Below, in pieces: positions 26,321-35,820 of a stretch of 64,000 bases of DNA. The DNA is from Flavobacteriaceae bacterium (GTDB taxonomy: Bacteria; Bacteroidota; Bacteroidia; Flavobacteriales; Flavobacteriaceae), in contig JAIPBH010000004.1 of NCBI GenBank assembly GCA_021739635.1, positions 180,014 through 244,013 of the forward strand, written 5' to 3'. The position numbers and the translations under genes were made by a program. How positions within the stretch are numbered: the first letter of the stretch is position 1; every line of letters starts with the position of its first letter. The notes beneath the pieces were generated by a model that was not told where the DNA came from, ran no database searches, and saw only the letters and a program-made list of their open reading frames with translations.

Positions 26321-27493
26321 TTAAATATTATTTGAGATTAAAAGTTTTCTGTTTGCTATTATTTGATTATTTGATATTAATTTAGCGAAATAAATACCAT
26401 TAGATAAGTTTTTTGTTTTCCAAATTAATTTAGATTGTCCATTAGGAATTGCTTTTGAAAAAGTAATTTGTCCCAAAGAGTTACAAATTTCAATTTTACA
26501 ATTTTCTTGTGATGTTTTGAAAAAAAAAGTAGTTTCTAAATGAATAGGATTTGGATAATTTACAAAATAAACAAGGTTTTTTTTAGATATATCATTTATG
26601 CCTAAGTTTGAATCTATAGCAACCTTTAGAGCAACTGGTCTATGGTCACTAATATTCTGATTATATTCTGTCCATCCTCCTGAGAGATAGTTGTCTATTT
26701 TTATGGTTTGAATATCAGAATTTGATGAGTTTAACTCATCAAATAGTTCATTTGAAATTAGAATATGATCTAAATGAGAAGGCCATGATGGATATGACCA
26801 ACTTGAACTACTACCTAATGCAATATTATAATCTGTGAATACATAATTGAGATTGTCATCTATAATGTTTTGAAAAACATTGTTGCTAATAGAATCTGAT
26901 AATTCATCATTTAAGTCACCTAAAAGTATAACATTTTCATTTTGAAGATTATTATCAATATAGCTTTTCAATAAATTAATAGCTTCATATCTTCTGTATT
27001 CTTCATCATCAGTATTTGTTAAATTTAAAATACCATCGCCACAACATTTTAAATGATTGTTTATTATAGTTACATCTTGATTGTGGTAAGTAATATTTAC
27101 AACCATTGGAGCTCTTGGAAAAACATTCCAATAGGTTGATGTTGAATAAATTCTATAAATATTTTTAATTTCAACAACATCGGGTTTATATAAGAAAGCT
27201 AATCCATCATAATAAGTGGACTCTATATAACCATTATAACCAACTAGGTTAGTTGCCATTTGTTGAAAAGCAATTTGATTATTTATTTCTTGTATAGCTA
27301 TAAAGTCAACATCTAAAGCTTCTACTATTTTACTAACATCGTCAAGTGTTTGTTGCTCATTCTTTGGAAATGTTTCAAGGTTCCATGTCATGATTTCAAA
27401 TGTATCATCAGTGCCAAATGATAAATCACCAATAATTTGTGCATTTATTAAAGAGTAAAAAAGCAGAATACTTATATTTATAAATAGTTTCAT
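26321..27493 (-). CDS. Endonuclease/exonuclease/phosphatase-family protein with T9SS sorting domain
   Basis: A 390-residue exported protein. A signal peptide ends near residue 19 (YSLINA/Q), and the ATG at 27493 is used instead of an upstream TTG. The body has EEP-fold motifs: MTWNLETFP, IAIQEI, LLGDLNDE and ISDHRPVAL, which provide the Asn, Glu, Asp and His of the active site. The final roughly 75 residues form a type IX secretion type-A sorting domain (NYPNPIHLETTFFF through NGIYFAKL and RKLLI), so the enzyme is sent to the surface by T9SS. Nuclease or phosphatase activity is likely; the substrate is unknown. Confidence 0.9.
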   Translation of the reverse strand: MKLFINISILLFYSLINAQIIGDLSFGTDDTFEIMTWNLETFPKNEQQTLDDVSKIVEALDVDFIAIQEINNQIAFQQMATNLVGYNGYIESTYYDGLAFLYKPDVVEIKNIYRIYSTSTYWNVFPRAPMVVNITYHNQDVTIINNHLKCCGDGILNLTNTDDEEYRRYEAINLLKSYIDNNLQNENVILLGDLNDELSDSISNNVFQNIIDDNLNYVFTDYNIALGSSSSWSYPSWPSHLDHILISNELFDELNSSNSDIQTIKIDNYLSGGWTEYNQNISDHRPVALKVAIDSNLGINDISKKNLVYFVNYPNPIHLETTFFFKTSQENCKIEICNSLGQITFSKAIPNGQSKLIWKTKNLSNGIYFAKLISNNQIIANRKLLISNNI

Positions 27494-27553
27494 AATCAAA
27501 TTAAGTGATATTAAATATAAGTTTTTAATAGAACATAAGCTTGCAAAATAAAG

Positions 27554-30016
27554 CTAAAACTTCATGGTAGTTCTAACATTAAAAACTCTAGGAGTTAAAT
27601 AATTTGGAATAGCATATTGGCGTTTGGAATAAACATCTCTTACCCAAGTATTAGTAATAGAGTTTTGTACGTCAAACATGTTAAATATTTCAAACCCAAA
27701 AGAGAGTTCTTTAAAAGGTTTTTTCCATCCACTTTTAAATTGTTTTTTTTCATCAACCAAAACAAAAAGCAAACCTAAATCTGCACGTTTATATGCTGGC
27801 AATCTGTTTTGATACTCATATGGATTGGCATAACTAGGAGAACCACCAGGCAGGCCAGTATTGTAAACCAAATTCAAATACATTTTCATGCTTGGAATAT
27901 TTGGCACATAATCTTGAAATAAAGCGGCAAATTTTAACCGTTGGTCTGTTGGTCTGGCTATATAACCTTTATCATCAATATTTTCTTCGGTTTTTAAATA
28001 TCCAAAACTAAACCACGATTCTGTTCCTGGAACAAATTCTCCATTTAAGCGCATATCTAATCCGTAGGCATAAGCTTTTGCATTATTATTGGCACGGTAT
28101 CGAATGCGTACATTTTCTAAAGTATAAGGGTTTACATTTGACAAATTCTTGTAATAAGCTTCAGTGGTTAGTTTGAAAGGTCTGTCCCACATTTTAAAAC
28201 TGTAATCATTTCCTAATACAATATGAAATGATTGTTGTGCTTTTACTTCTGGTTGAACAGTGCCTGTGGCATCACGCAGTTCTTTGTAAAATGGCGGTTG
28301 GTAATATAAACCAGTTGCAATTCTAAATAACATATCACGTTGCCAATAAGGTTTAATTGCAAATTGGGCACGTGGACTAAACACAGTTTGATTTGATGAC
28401 GCAATACCATCACCGCTAACAGACCAATTATGAACTCTTACACCAGCATTATACCAAACATCACTAGTGCCAAGAGTAGCACGTTTACTCCATTGTGCAT
28501 AAGCTTGTATTCTATTTATTTGTGCATTATTGGTAGCTCTTACATTTTGATAGGTCACCAATGGGCCTTGGTAAGGTGTATAGGGTTGTTCATTAAAGTA
28601 ATCTATACTTGGTGGATTTATGGAAAAACCTGCAGAATCTATTACTTCCCATTCAACCAAACGGTCGCGAATATCTTCATGGGTAAATTTGGCTGACCAT
28701 TCAATTTTATTATCATTAATCTTGTAAGTTCCTTTGTGTTCAATATTAGTGATAAGTGCATCTAAATCATTTCTTCCATGATTTAATTGGCCACCAATAC
28801 CTTCACTAAATTCTACTTCACCTAAATTTTCATCACCTATATTGGTGTTAACTTGACCTAGATTATATTGAGCTAAAATATCAAAATGCTCTTCTTCTGT
28901 GGTGTGATAGGTTGATGCTATAAGTTGCAGTGTTACATCATCATTTGCAAAATAAGTTCCTTTAAAAGCACCAAATAAAGTTTGATATTGGTCTTTTTCT
29001 TGACCTTCATAATAAACAACCAAGGCCAATGGATCTGTTAGAGTTCCAAAATTTGTTTGCCGTGTTTGTGGTTGATAATGGTATTTGTTTAAAGAGGCAT
29101 TTCCTAAAAAACTTAAATGAAACTTGTCTGTAAATTTATAAGTTACATATGTTTGAATATCGGCAAAAACAGGATCATAATTAGTTTGCGTTTCTTTTGC
29201 GTTAACCAAAAGGCTATTATCACGGTAACGCATTCCTACAATTGCTGATAGTTTAGAATCTTTACTAACACCTTCAACAGAAATGCTTCCACCTAATAAA
29301 CTTAAATCGGCATTAGCTTCAAACTGATATGGGTTTTTATAGGTAATATCTAAAACCGAGGACAGTTTATCACCATATTTGGCTTGAAATCCGCCAGCTG
29401 AAAAATCTACATTTTGAACTAAATCTGTATTAACAAAACTTAAACCTTCTTGTTGTCCAGAACGAATTAAAAATGGACGATAAATTTCAATATCATTAAC
29501 ATAGACTAGATTTTCATCATAATTACCACCTCTTACGGCATATTGTGTGCTTAATTCATTATTGTTGCTAACTCCTGGTAAAGTCATTAGCAAATTTTCT
29601 ACACCAGCATTGGCGCCAGGAATTTTCCTTATAGTTTCTGGGCTTAATGTGATAACACCTTCAACATCTTTTTGCCGTTTTCCTGAGATGATAACTGTGG
29701 CAATTTGTTCTACCGAAGCATTCATTATTGGATTAAACTCAAAGGTTTCACCGTTTTTCAGATTGAAAGTACTTTCAATTTTTTTTTGTGAAATATGTGT
29801 GAATTCAACTTTGATATCTTGATTTGCTGGGATTTTTAAAATATAAAATCCGTTATCATTTGTTATGGTTCCTAATGCTCCAGTTTTTATATTAACATTT
29901 GGAATGGGTGAATTATTAGTGTCTAAAATAATTCCTTTTATAGTTGCTGTTTGAGAGTAACCCATAAAAAATAGGATTATAAACAGCAGAGTTACAAATA
30001 AAGATTTTGTATTCAA
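27554..30016 (-). CDS. TonB-dependent outer-membrane receptor with CarboxypepD_reg-like domain
   Basis: An 820-residue receptor. It starts at a TTG codon, which alone gives the signal peptide ending in MGYS/Q. The first domain (about 22-95) is CarboxypepD_reg-like: TATIKGIILDTNNSPIPNVN. The plug follows (GANAGVENLLMTLPGV, YAVRGGNYDENLVYVND), then the barrel with alternating aromatic strands to the terminal phenylalanine (TTMKF). Such receptors import large ligands in Bacteroidota. No SusD gene is adjacent, so the substrate is not implied. It lies 12 bases after the M23 peptidase gene. Confidence 0.92.
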   Translation of the reverse strand: MNTKSLFVTLLFIILFFMGYSQTATIKGIILDTNNSPIPNVNIKTGALGTITNDNGFYILKIPANQDIKVEFTHISQKKIESTFNLKNGETFEFNPIMNASVEQIATVIISGKRQKDVEGVITLSPETIRKIPGANAGVENLLMTLPGVSNNNELSTQYAVRGGNYDENLVYVNDIEIYRPFLIRSGQQEGLSFVNTDLVQNVDFSAGGFQAKYGDKLSSVLDITYKNPYQFEANADLSLLGGSISVEGVSKDSKLSAIVGMRYRDNSLLVNAKETQTNYDPVFADIQTYVTYKFTDKFHLSFLGNASLNKYHYQPQTRQTNFGTLTDPLALVVYYEGQEKDQYQTLFGAFKGTYFANDDVTLQLIASTYHTTEEEHFDILAQYNLGQVNTNIGDENLGEVEFSEGIGGQLNHGRNDLDALITNIEHKGTYKINDNKIEWSAKFTHEDIRDRLVEWEVIDSAGFSINPPSIDYFNEQPYTPYQGPLVTYQNVRATNNAQINRIQAYAQWSKRATLGTSDVWYNAGVRVHNWSVSGDGIASSNQTVFSPRAQFAIKPYWQRDMLFRIATGLYYQPPFYKELRDATGTVQPEVKAQQSFHIVLGNDYSFKMWDRPFKLTTEAYYKNLSNVNPYTLENVRIRYRANNNAKAYAYGLDMRLNGEFVPGTESWFSFGYLKTEENIDDKGYIARPTDQRLKFAALFQDYVPNIPSMKMYLNLVYNTGLPGGSPSYANPYEYQNRLPAYKRADLGLLFVLVDEKKQFKSGWKKPFKELSFGFEIFNMFDVQNSITNTWVRDVYSKRQYAIPNYLTPRVFNVRTTMKF

Positions 30017-30028
30017 AAGCAGTAAATT

Positions 30029-31714
30029 TTATTTTCTGTAAAACATAGTTTCAAAAGTAGAACTATTTCCAACATTATCTGTAACTATAATCTTTAAATT
30101 GTTTTTTGTATCGGTTATAATTCCATCATTAAAATCATAAGTTAATGTTTTGGTTTTATATTCGTATTCCATTAAAATCCATTTTCCGTTTACAGTGGCT
30201 CTAAAGTTTGAAATTCCTGAAAGGTCATCATCAATTTTTATTTTTAAATACCTGAAGTTACTTAACCATTGACCATTTTGAAAATTTATTGCTGATATGG
30301 TTGGTTTTTTGTTATCAGTTGTAAGAGCATAGGTTCCTAGGGTTTTTGTATAGGTATAAAGGGTGTTTTCTTTTCTTTTTGTCATAGAATATGAAGGATA
30401 TTTTTTATAACCCAGCAATTCGGCAATGTAAAGTTTGTTTTTATCTTCATCAGAATATTTGCTAACATCAAAACTTATAGTGATACTTTTTTGTAATGGA
30501 ATGATGTCTTTGTGAAGCATGAGTGTATCATTTCTTACTTGAAAATTGATATATAAATCTTCATAAAACGTATTTGGATATATATCGACAGATACATTGC
30601 CTTCTTTTAAATTAGTAGTTTGATTTGCATAAATATAGTAAGGAGTGGTTTCGGGTTGCGTTTTTTCAAAAACGTCACTTTTCTTGCCTTTTATGTTTAT
30701 GGTTACCCAAGTATCATTGTTTTTATAATCGGTTACTTTTATTTTGTAAACAGAATTAGTACTATCATCAATTTTAATAAAACCGTTATTTAATGCAGAT
30801 TCAAATAAACTTAACGGATTATTATCAATGAATAATTTTTGAACTCGATGTTTTTTTGTTTTAAAGATATCATAATCAATAAGTCTGTTTATATGTTTTG
30901 ATTCATCAAATGAAAATTCTTTAAAGTCAATTTCAAAATTTTTATTTCCGTTAAAAAAGGTTTGAATATTATAAACACCATTATTATTGGCGGCTAAATT
31001 TTGTCTATCAGTAGTACCAATAGCAAAGCCAATTTTACCAAACCCCTCAATAGTTTCAGTCATATAATCACCATTTTGAAGAGGAATTAAACGAAGTTTT
31101 TGTTTCAGGCCTGATTTGTTAACATGCGAACTGTCTTCAAAAGCATATACATACAAGTTACTTACCACTGGTTTAACAGAATCTGCAATATCAAAACCAA
31201 AAAGTAGCGGATTTAAAGCATTTTCTTCTTTATCTCTAATTTCAAAGTGAAGATGCGGTCCTCCAGAGCCACCAGTATTTCCACTATATGCTACCACAGC
31301 ACCTTTAGAATATTGAAGTTCACCAGCTTGCGGAAATAATTCAATTTCATAAGATTCTTGTTTGTATTGTTGTTTTTTAATGTAGGCTTCAATCTCTGGA
31401 TTGAAATTCTGTAAATGAGCATAAACGGTTGTATATCCATTAGGATGCGTTATATACAAGGCTTTACCATAACCAAAATGCGATATTTTTATTCTGCTCA
31501 CAAAACCATCAGCAGCAGCTAAAATTTTTAAACCTTCACGTTGTTGAGTTTTAATATCTAAACCAGAATGAAAATGATTTGATCTAAATTCAGCAAAATT
31601 ACCTGCAAGAATTAAAGGAATTTCTAATGGATTACTAAAATAGTCTTGAGGATAGTTATTTTGAGCAATACAAATTGAACAAAAAAATAGAAGAGGGATA
31701 AGGATTAATCGCAT
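30029..31714 (-). CDS. Secreted M23 (LytM-type) metallopeptidase
   Basis: A 561-residue exported protein with signal peptide to about 17 (SICIA/Q). The M23 domain lies near the N-terminus (about 35-180), unlike the usual C-terminal placement. The zinc ligands are in HSGLDI and the HLHFEIRD motif, together with YAHLQNF. The long C-terminal part is mostly beta and unlike known LytM partners. It could cut peptidoglycan cross-links or serve as an envelope scaffold. The TonB receptor gene follows after 12 bases. Confidence 0.9.
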   Translation of the reverse strand: MRLILIPLLFFCSICIAQNNYPQDYFSNPLEIPLILAGNFAEFRSNHFHSGLDIKTQQREGLKILAAADGFVSRIKISHFGYGKALYITHPNGYTTVYAHLQNFNPEIEAYIKKQQYKQESYEIELFPQAGELQYSKGAVVAYSGNTGGSGGPHLHFEIRDKEENALNPLLFGFDIADSVKPVVSNLYVYAFEDSSHVNKSGLKQKLRLIPLQNGDYMTETIEGFGKIGFAIGTTDRQNLAANNNGVYNIQTFFNGNKNFEIDFKEFSFDESKHINRLIDYDIFKTKKHRVQKLFIDNNPLSLFESALNNGFIKIDDSTNSVYKIKVTDYKNNDTWVTINIKGKKSDVFEKTQPETTPYYIYANQTTNLKEGNVSVDIYPNTFYEDLYINFQVRNDTLMLHKDIIPLQKSITISFDVSKYSDEDKNKLYIAELLGYKKYPSYSMTKRKENTLYTYTKTLGTYALTTDNKKPTISAINFQNGQWLSNFRYLKIKIDDDLSGISNFRATVNGKWILMEYEYKTKTLTYDFNDGIITDTKNNLKIIVTDNVGNSSTFETMFYRK

Positions 31715-31881
31715 ATATGTGGTTTTGTACCAAATGTTTTTTTTTGATTTCTTTTAAAGTAATTTGGTATTGTTGCTAAAATATTAATTTGTGTTGAATA
31801 CTCAAAAAATAAAACAAAAATCAAGCCATTGTATTGATTATGAGCATTTATAGGTCATTTTAAAATTTTATTGAAAAACAA

Positions 31882-31912
31882 TTGTAATTTATGGCAATGT
31901 ATGTTAACTTTG
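31882..31912 (+). promoter_or_regulatory. Promoter of the coiled-coil/zapA transcript
   Basis: TTG at 31882-31884 and TAACTTTG at 31905-31912 are 20 bases apart, matching the Bacteroidota promoter consensus. The first ATG, at 31937, is 24 bases downstream. This should drive the coiled-coil gene, zapA and perhaps the 6S RNA. Confidence 0.65.
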
Positions 31913-31936
31913 TAGAATACCTATTGAAATTTGCAA

Positions 31937-32227
31937 ATGAGTAATATTGAAGATATTGTAGATTCTCTTGAGAATAAAATAAGCAAAATATTACATAAAT
32001 TAGAGGTTTTAAAACAAGCTAATTCAAAGTTAAAAGAAGAATTAGCTATTTCAGAACAAAATCTTCAAAAGCAAAAGTTGCATACTGCATCTTGGGAAGA
32101 AAAATATGAAGCTCTAAAAATTGCAAACTCAATATTAGGTAGTGACGAAAACAAAAGAGAAACTAAGCTTAAAATAAACGCATTAATTAGGGATATTGAT
32201 CATTGTATTACCCAATTAGCTGATTAA
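31937..32227 (+). CDS. Small coiled-coil protein next to ZapA
   Basis: A 96-residue protein that is almost fully helical. Heptad-like hydrophobic spacing runs from VDSLENKISKILHKL to LAISEQNLQKQKL. The ATG at 31937 is used, not the TTG two codons earlier. It lies 15 bases before zapA and shares its promoter. By context and shape it may be a ZapB-like partner of ZapA in cell division, but I see no signature that proves this. Confidence 0.7.
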   Translation: MSNIEDIVDSLENKISKILHKLEVLKQANSKLKEELAISEQNLQKQKLHTASWEEKYEALKIANSILGSDENKRETKLKINALIRDIDHCITQLAD

Positions 32228-32242
32228 TGTAACAAAAATTCA

Positions 32243-32536
32243 ATGTCTGAAAAGCTTAAAATAAAGCTGTCAATAGCTAACAGAGTATATCCTTTAACCA
32301 TTGATGCAAGTCAAGAAGAAGGATTGCGTAAAGCGGCTAAAAACATTGAAGCAATGATTAAACAATTTGAGCAAAGTTATTCTGTTAGAGATAAACAAGA
32401 TGTATTGGCTATGTGTGCTTTGCAATTTGCTTCTCAAGTTGAACAGAAATCGATAGATAAAGAAAATGTAAATGAACATGTTGAAGAGAAATTAAAATCT
32501 CTTAACAGTTTATTACAGGCTCATTTAATCTCTTAA
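32243..32536 (+). CDS. zapA: Cell division protein ZapA
   Basis: A 97-residue protein. The N-terminal domain starts LKIKLSIANRVYPLTIDA, and a coiled-coil helix follows with LRKAAKNIEAMIKQF and DVLAMCALQFASQVEQ. This is the ZapA fold, which bundles FtsZ filaments. A 6S RNA and RNase Y follow downstream, as in other bacteroidetal genomes I recall. Confidence 0.88.
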   Translation: MSEKLKIKLSIANRVYPLTIDASQEEGLRKAAKNIEAMIKQFEQSYSVRDKQDVLAMCALQFASQVEQKSIDKENVNEHVEEKLKSLNSLLQAHLIS

Positions 32537-32560
32537 CGTTCTTTAAAATAAACTAAAGTT

Positions 32561-32731
32561 ACTGCCTACATTGGTTATTTTTTTTGATAAACTCAACGTT
32601 AATTCTTTAAAAAGGGTGAGTTTAAGTTGTAAAAGCATGCTGCCTTGAGCAGATCCTTGATCAGCTTGTTAGCCCTATACTTGTTTTTAAGGAGTTTATA
32701 CAAAAATGTTAGACTGGTGTAGGCTTTTTTT
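32561..32731 (+). ncRNA. ssrS: 6S RNA (SsrS)
   Basis: The 171 bases between zapA and rny fold as 6S RNA should. The ends pair: GCCTACA at 32564-32570 with TGTAGGC at 32718-32724, and six further pairs, several of them G-U, extend the closing stem. An inner stem, AAACTCA with TGAGTTT, lies on the 5' side, and a large central region follows. A T7 tract ends the RNA. Length and position next to zapA match 6S RNA, which binds the housekeeping RNA polymerase. I could not run a covariance model. Confidence 0.82.
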
Positions 32732-32753
32732 ATATATAAACTAACTAATTACA

Positions 32754-34328
32754 ATGGAAAACTCAATTATAATGATTGTTATAGGAATCTTAGTAGGCAT
32801 ACTATTAGGCTTTATTATAGCAAAACTACTAGAAAGAAATAATGCTTCAAAACTCATAAAAGGCGCTAAAAAAAGTGCTGCTGCCATTATTAAAGAAGCA
32901 AATAGTGAAGGAGAATCAATTAAAAAAGATAAAATTCTTCAAGCTAAAGAAAAATTCATAGAGCTTAAATCTGAACACGAAAAAGTTATTTTAGCACGCG
33001 ATAAAAAAATTGATGAAGCTGAAAAGCGCACACGAGATAAAGAATCTCAAGTGTCTTCAGAGTTAGCTAAAACAAAAAAAATCAATAGTGATTTAGAAGC
33101 TAAAATAAATGATTACGACCATAGATTAGAGATTCTAGATAAAAAGAAAATTGAAATTGACAGATTACATAAAAGTCAAGTTGAGCAATTAGAAGTTATT
33201 TCAAGTTTATCTGCTGAAGATGCTAAAGCGCAATTAATAGAATCACTTAAAGGAGAAGCTAAAAATGATGCTATGGCATTTGTGCAATCAGCAGTTGAAG
33301 AAGCCAAATTAACAGCGCAGCAAGAAGCCAAAAAAATCATTATTAACACTATTCAACGTATTGGCACAGAAGAAGCTATAGATAATTGCGTATCTGTATT
33401 TAATATAGAATCAGATGACGTTAAAGGACGAATTATTGGTCGTGAAGGTAGAAATATTAGAGCTATTGAAGCGGCAACTGGTGTAGAAATTATTGTAGAT
33501 GATACACCAGAAGCGATTATTTTATCATGCTTTGACTCTGTAAGAAGAGAAATTGCACGGTTGTCATTACATAAATTAGTAACCGATGGTAGAATTCACC
33601 CTGCAAGAATTGAAGAAATAGTTCAAAAAACCAAGAAACAAATAGACCAAGAAATTATTGAAGTAGGTAAGCGTACCGTAATTGATTTGGGTATTCATAA
33701 TTTACATCCAGAACTTATTAAAATGGTTGGTAGAATGAAATACCGTTCTTCTTACGGACAAAACTTATTACAACATTCACGTGAAGTAGCTAAACTTTGT
33801 GGTGTTATGGCTGCTGAGTTAGGTTTAAATCCTAAACTAGCTAAAAGAGCAGGATTATTGCATGACATAGGCAAAGTGCCAGATGCAGAAGCAGATATGG
33901 AAACACCACATGCTATTTTAGGAATGCAATGGGCTGAGAAATTTGGCGAAATTCCTGAGGTTTGTAATGCCATTGGTGCTCATCATGACGAGATTGAAAT
34001 GAAATCGTTATTATCTCCAATCATTCAGGTTTGTGATGCTATTTCTGGAGCTAGACCAGGCGCTCGCAGACAAGTTTTAGATAGTTATATTCAACGTTTA
34101 AAAGACTTAGAAGATATTGCATTAGGTTTCCAAGGGGTTAAAAAAGCCTATGCTATTCAAGCTGGAAGAGAATTACGAGTAATCGTTGAAAGTGACAGAG
34201 TTGATGACCAAAAAGCTGCAGAATTATCATTCAGTATTTCTCAAAAGGTTCAAACAGATATGACGTATCCTGGTCAAGTAAAAGTTACTGTGATTAGAGA
34301 AACTAGAGCCGTAAATATTGCTAAATAA
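32754..34328 (+). CDS. rny: Ribonuclease Y
   Basis: A 524-residue membrane-anchored endoribonuclease that starts mRNA decay. It has one N-terminal helix ([17 protein letters not shown]), then a long coiled coil (about 35-170), the KH domain with [15 protein letters not shown], and the HD domain (HSREVAKL...[17 protein letters not shown]). Length and domain order are as in Bacillus RNase Y. The gene follows the 6S RNA closely. It ends in a repeat-rich region. Confidence 0.95.
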   Translation: MENSIIMIVIGILVGILLGFIIAKLLERNNASKLIKGAKKSAAAIIKEANSEGESIKKDKILQAKEKFIELKSEHEKVILARDKKIDEAEKRTRDKESQVSSELAKTKKINSDLEAKINDYDHRLEILDKKKIEIDRLHKSQVEQLEVISSLSAEDAKAQLIESLKGEAKNDAMAFVQSAVEEAKLTAQQEAKKIIINTIQRIGTEEAIDNCVSVFNIESDDVKGRIIGREGRNIRAIEAATGVEIIVDDTPEAIILSCFDSVRREIARLSLHKLVTDGRIHPARIEEIVQKTKKQIDQEIIEVGKRTVIDLGIHNLHPELIKMVGRMKYRSSYGQNLLQHSREVAKLCGVMAAELGLNPKLAKRAGLLHDIGKVPDAEADMETPHAILGMQWAEKFGEIPEVCNAIGAHHDEIEMKSLLSPIIQVCDAISGARPGARRQVLDSYIQRLKDLEDIALGFQGVKKAYAIQAGRELRVIVESDRVDDQKAAELSFSISQKVQTDMTYPGQVKVTVIRETRAVNIAK

Positions 34329-34332
34329 TTTT

Positions 34333-34367
34333 AAAGTTAAAAGTTAAAAGTTAAAAGTTAAAAGTTA
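34333..34367. repeat. Five tandem copies of AAAGTTA
   Basis: Five perfect head-to-tail copies of the 7-base unit AAAGTTA begin 5 bases after the rny stop codon. They are followed after 6 bases by the CTAACAA array. The GTTA core of each unit is complementary to the TAAC core of the next array, so the two blocks could pair with each other. Confidence 0.9.
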
Positions 34368-34373
34368 ATTTCA

Positions 34374-34478
34374 CTAACAACTAACAACTAACAACTAACA
34401 ACTAACAACTAACAACTAACAACTAACAACTAACAACTAACAACTAACAACTAACAACTAACACCTAACACCTAACAC
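34374..34478. repeat. Fifteen tandem copies of a CTAACAA/C heptamer
   Basis: Twelve units of CTAACAA and then three of CTAACAC, 105 bases in all, end exactly at the stop codon of xerD (TAG complement at 34479). Units are identical apart from the last base, so the array is recent or under strong homogenisation. It lies between converging genes rny and xerD, and its 7-bp period suggests copy-number variation by slippage. Confidence 0.95.
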
Positions 34479-35375
34479 CTATTTCCTAGGATGATATTTT
34501 TCCACAATTCTTGAGAGATGCCCTTTATCTAAATGCACATAAATTTCTGTGGTTGTAATGCTTTCATGACCTAACATCATTTGAATGGAACGTAAGTCAG
34601 CATTATTTTGTAATAAATGTGTAGCAAATGAGTGTCTGAATGTATGTGGAGATATACTTTTTTTTAGGCCAATTTTTTCTGCTAATTGTTTAATGATTGT
34701 AAAAATCATAGCCCTTGTTAGTTGTTTTCCGCGTCTGTTTAAAAACAAAGTGTCTTCATAACTAGGTTGAATTTTTAAATGTGTTCTAATTTCTTTTAAA
34801 TATATATTGATATACTTTTGAGTTGCTTTTAAAATTGGAACAAAGCGCTGTTTATCACCTTTTCCAGTGACTTTTATAAAGCCTTCATCAAAAAACAAAT
34901 CTGATAGTTTTAAGTTTGTTAACTCACTAACTCTTAAACCACAACCATATAAAGTTTCTAAAATGGCTCTGTTTCTTTCTCCTTCTGGGGTACTTAAATC
35001 AATGGCTCCTATTAAGGCGTCAATTTCTTGTTCGCTTAAAGTTTCTGGAAGTTTTCTGCCTATTTTTGGAGATTCAATTAATTCTAGAGGATTAGAATCT
35101 CTGTAATCTTCAAAAACTAAAAAACTAAAAAAACTGCGCAATCCAGATATAATTCTTGATTGCGTTCGTTCATTGACAACTTTAGCTATTTCATAAATGA
35201 ACTGTTGAATAATTTCAGTTGAAATATCTATTGGTGAATTAGAAATAGTATTAGATTCTAAATAGTCAATAAGTTTTTTAACATCAAGCGCATAATTATC
35301 AATAGAATTTTTAGATAATCCACGTTCAATTTTCAGAAATAATTTATAATCTTTTAATGCGTTTTGCCATTTCAT
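34479..35375 (-). CDS. xerD: Site-specific tyrosine recombinase XerD
   Basis: A 298-residue tyrosine recombinase that resolves chromosome dimers at dif with its partner XerC. The SAM-like N-terminal domain is followed by the catalytic domain, with R in LYGCGLRVSEL, HTFRHSFATHLL, and the LGHESITTTEIYVH motif that carries the His and nucleophile Tyr. Length matches XerD. The tandem repeat array touches its stop codon. A terminator of the next upstream gene lies before its start. Confidence 0.92.
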   Translation of the reverse strand: MKWQNALKDYKLFLKIERGLSKNSIDNYALDVKKLIDYLESNTISNSPIDISTEIIQQFIYEIAKVVNERTQSRIISGLRSFFSFLVFEDYRDSNPLELIESPKIGRKLPETLSEQEIDALIGAIDLSTPEGERNRAILETLYGCGLRVSELTNLKLSDLFFDEGFIKVTGKGDKQRFVPILKATQKYINIYLKEIRTHLKIQPSYEDTLFLNRRGKQLTRAMIFTIIKQLAEKIGLKKSISPHTFRHSFATHLLQNNADLRSIQMMLGHESITTTEIYVHLDKGHLSRIVEKYHPRK

Positions 35376-35394
35376 GAATGTAAAATAGTCAAAA

Positions 35395-35434
35395 AAAAAA
35401 GACCACTTAGTGTGATCTTTTAATTTTTTTTTTT
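35395..35434 (-). terminator. Intrinsic terminator of the TM2 protein gene
   Basis: A stem GACCAC...GTGATC with flanking A and T runs. On the leftward transcript the one unpaired position becomes a G-U pair, and a T tract follows, so it is oriented to end transcripts of the leftward TM2 gene. Confidence 0.75.
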
Positions 35435-35440
35435 TAATTT

Positions 35441-35779
35441 TTAAAAATTATCTGTAAGCATGTTAATTAAATCAACAATAGCCCAAATGCCTAAACCACC
35501 AATTGTAAGAATAAATAATATATTCCATCCAACAGGTTTTTTGTAATACCATCTATGGGCAGCAAAAGGCCAACCTAAAAAGAACCATAATGCTACACCA
35601 ACCCATTTGTCTCTAGGAGCTACGGTTGCAATAGGAGTGATAACCTCTACCGAATTGCTTTTTCCAATTTCAGTTGAAGTAGTAGTTGTTGTTACAGTTC
35701 TTTTTACAGGAAAAGAAGCATAACTAGTAGAGTAAGTTAAAAACACTACTAATAAAGAAAGTAATAATTTAATTTTCAT
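35441..35779 (-). CDS. TM2-domain membrane protein
   Basis: A 112-residue protein with signal peptide (to about 21, TSYA/S), a threonine-rich linker (RTVTTTTTSTEIG), and a TM2 domain with KWVGVALWFFLGWPFAAHRWYY and the second helix through IGGLGIWAIVDLINM. TM2 proteins have no assigned molecular function. The gene has its own terminator and is read away from the 294-residue gene at 35821. Confidence 0.85.
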   Translation of the reverse strand: MKIKLLLSLLVVFLTYSTSYASFPVKRTVTTTTTSTEIGKSNSVEVITPIATVAPRDKWVGVALWFFLGWPFAAHRWYYKKPVGWNILFILTIGGLGIWAIVDLINMLTDNF

Positions 35780-35820
35780 AATAAATTGATTTATGTTTGT
35801 AGCTAATTTAACAAAAAAAA

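Noticed and set aside
34333..34478. CRISPR-like repeated region
   Set aside because: The units are contiguous 7-base tandem repeats with no spacers, and no cas gene is present.
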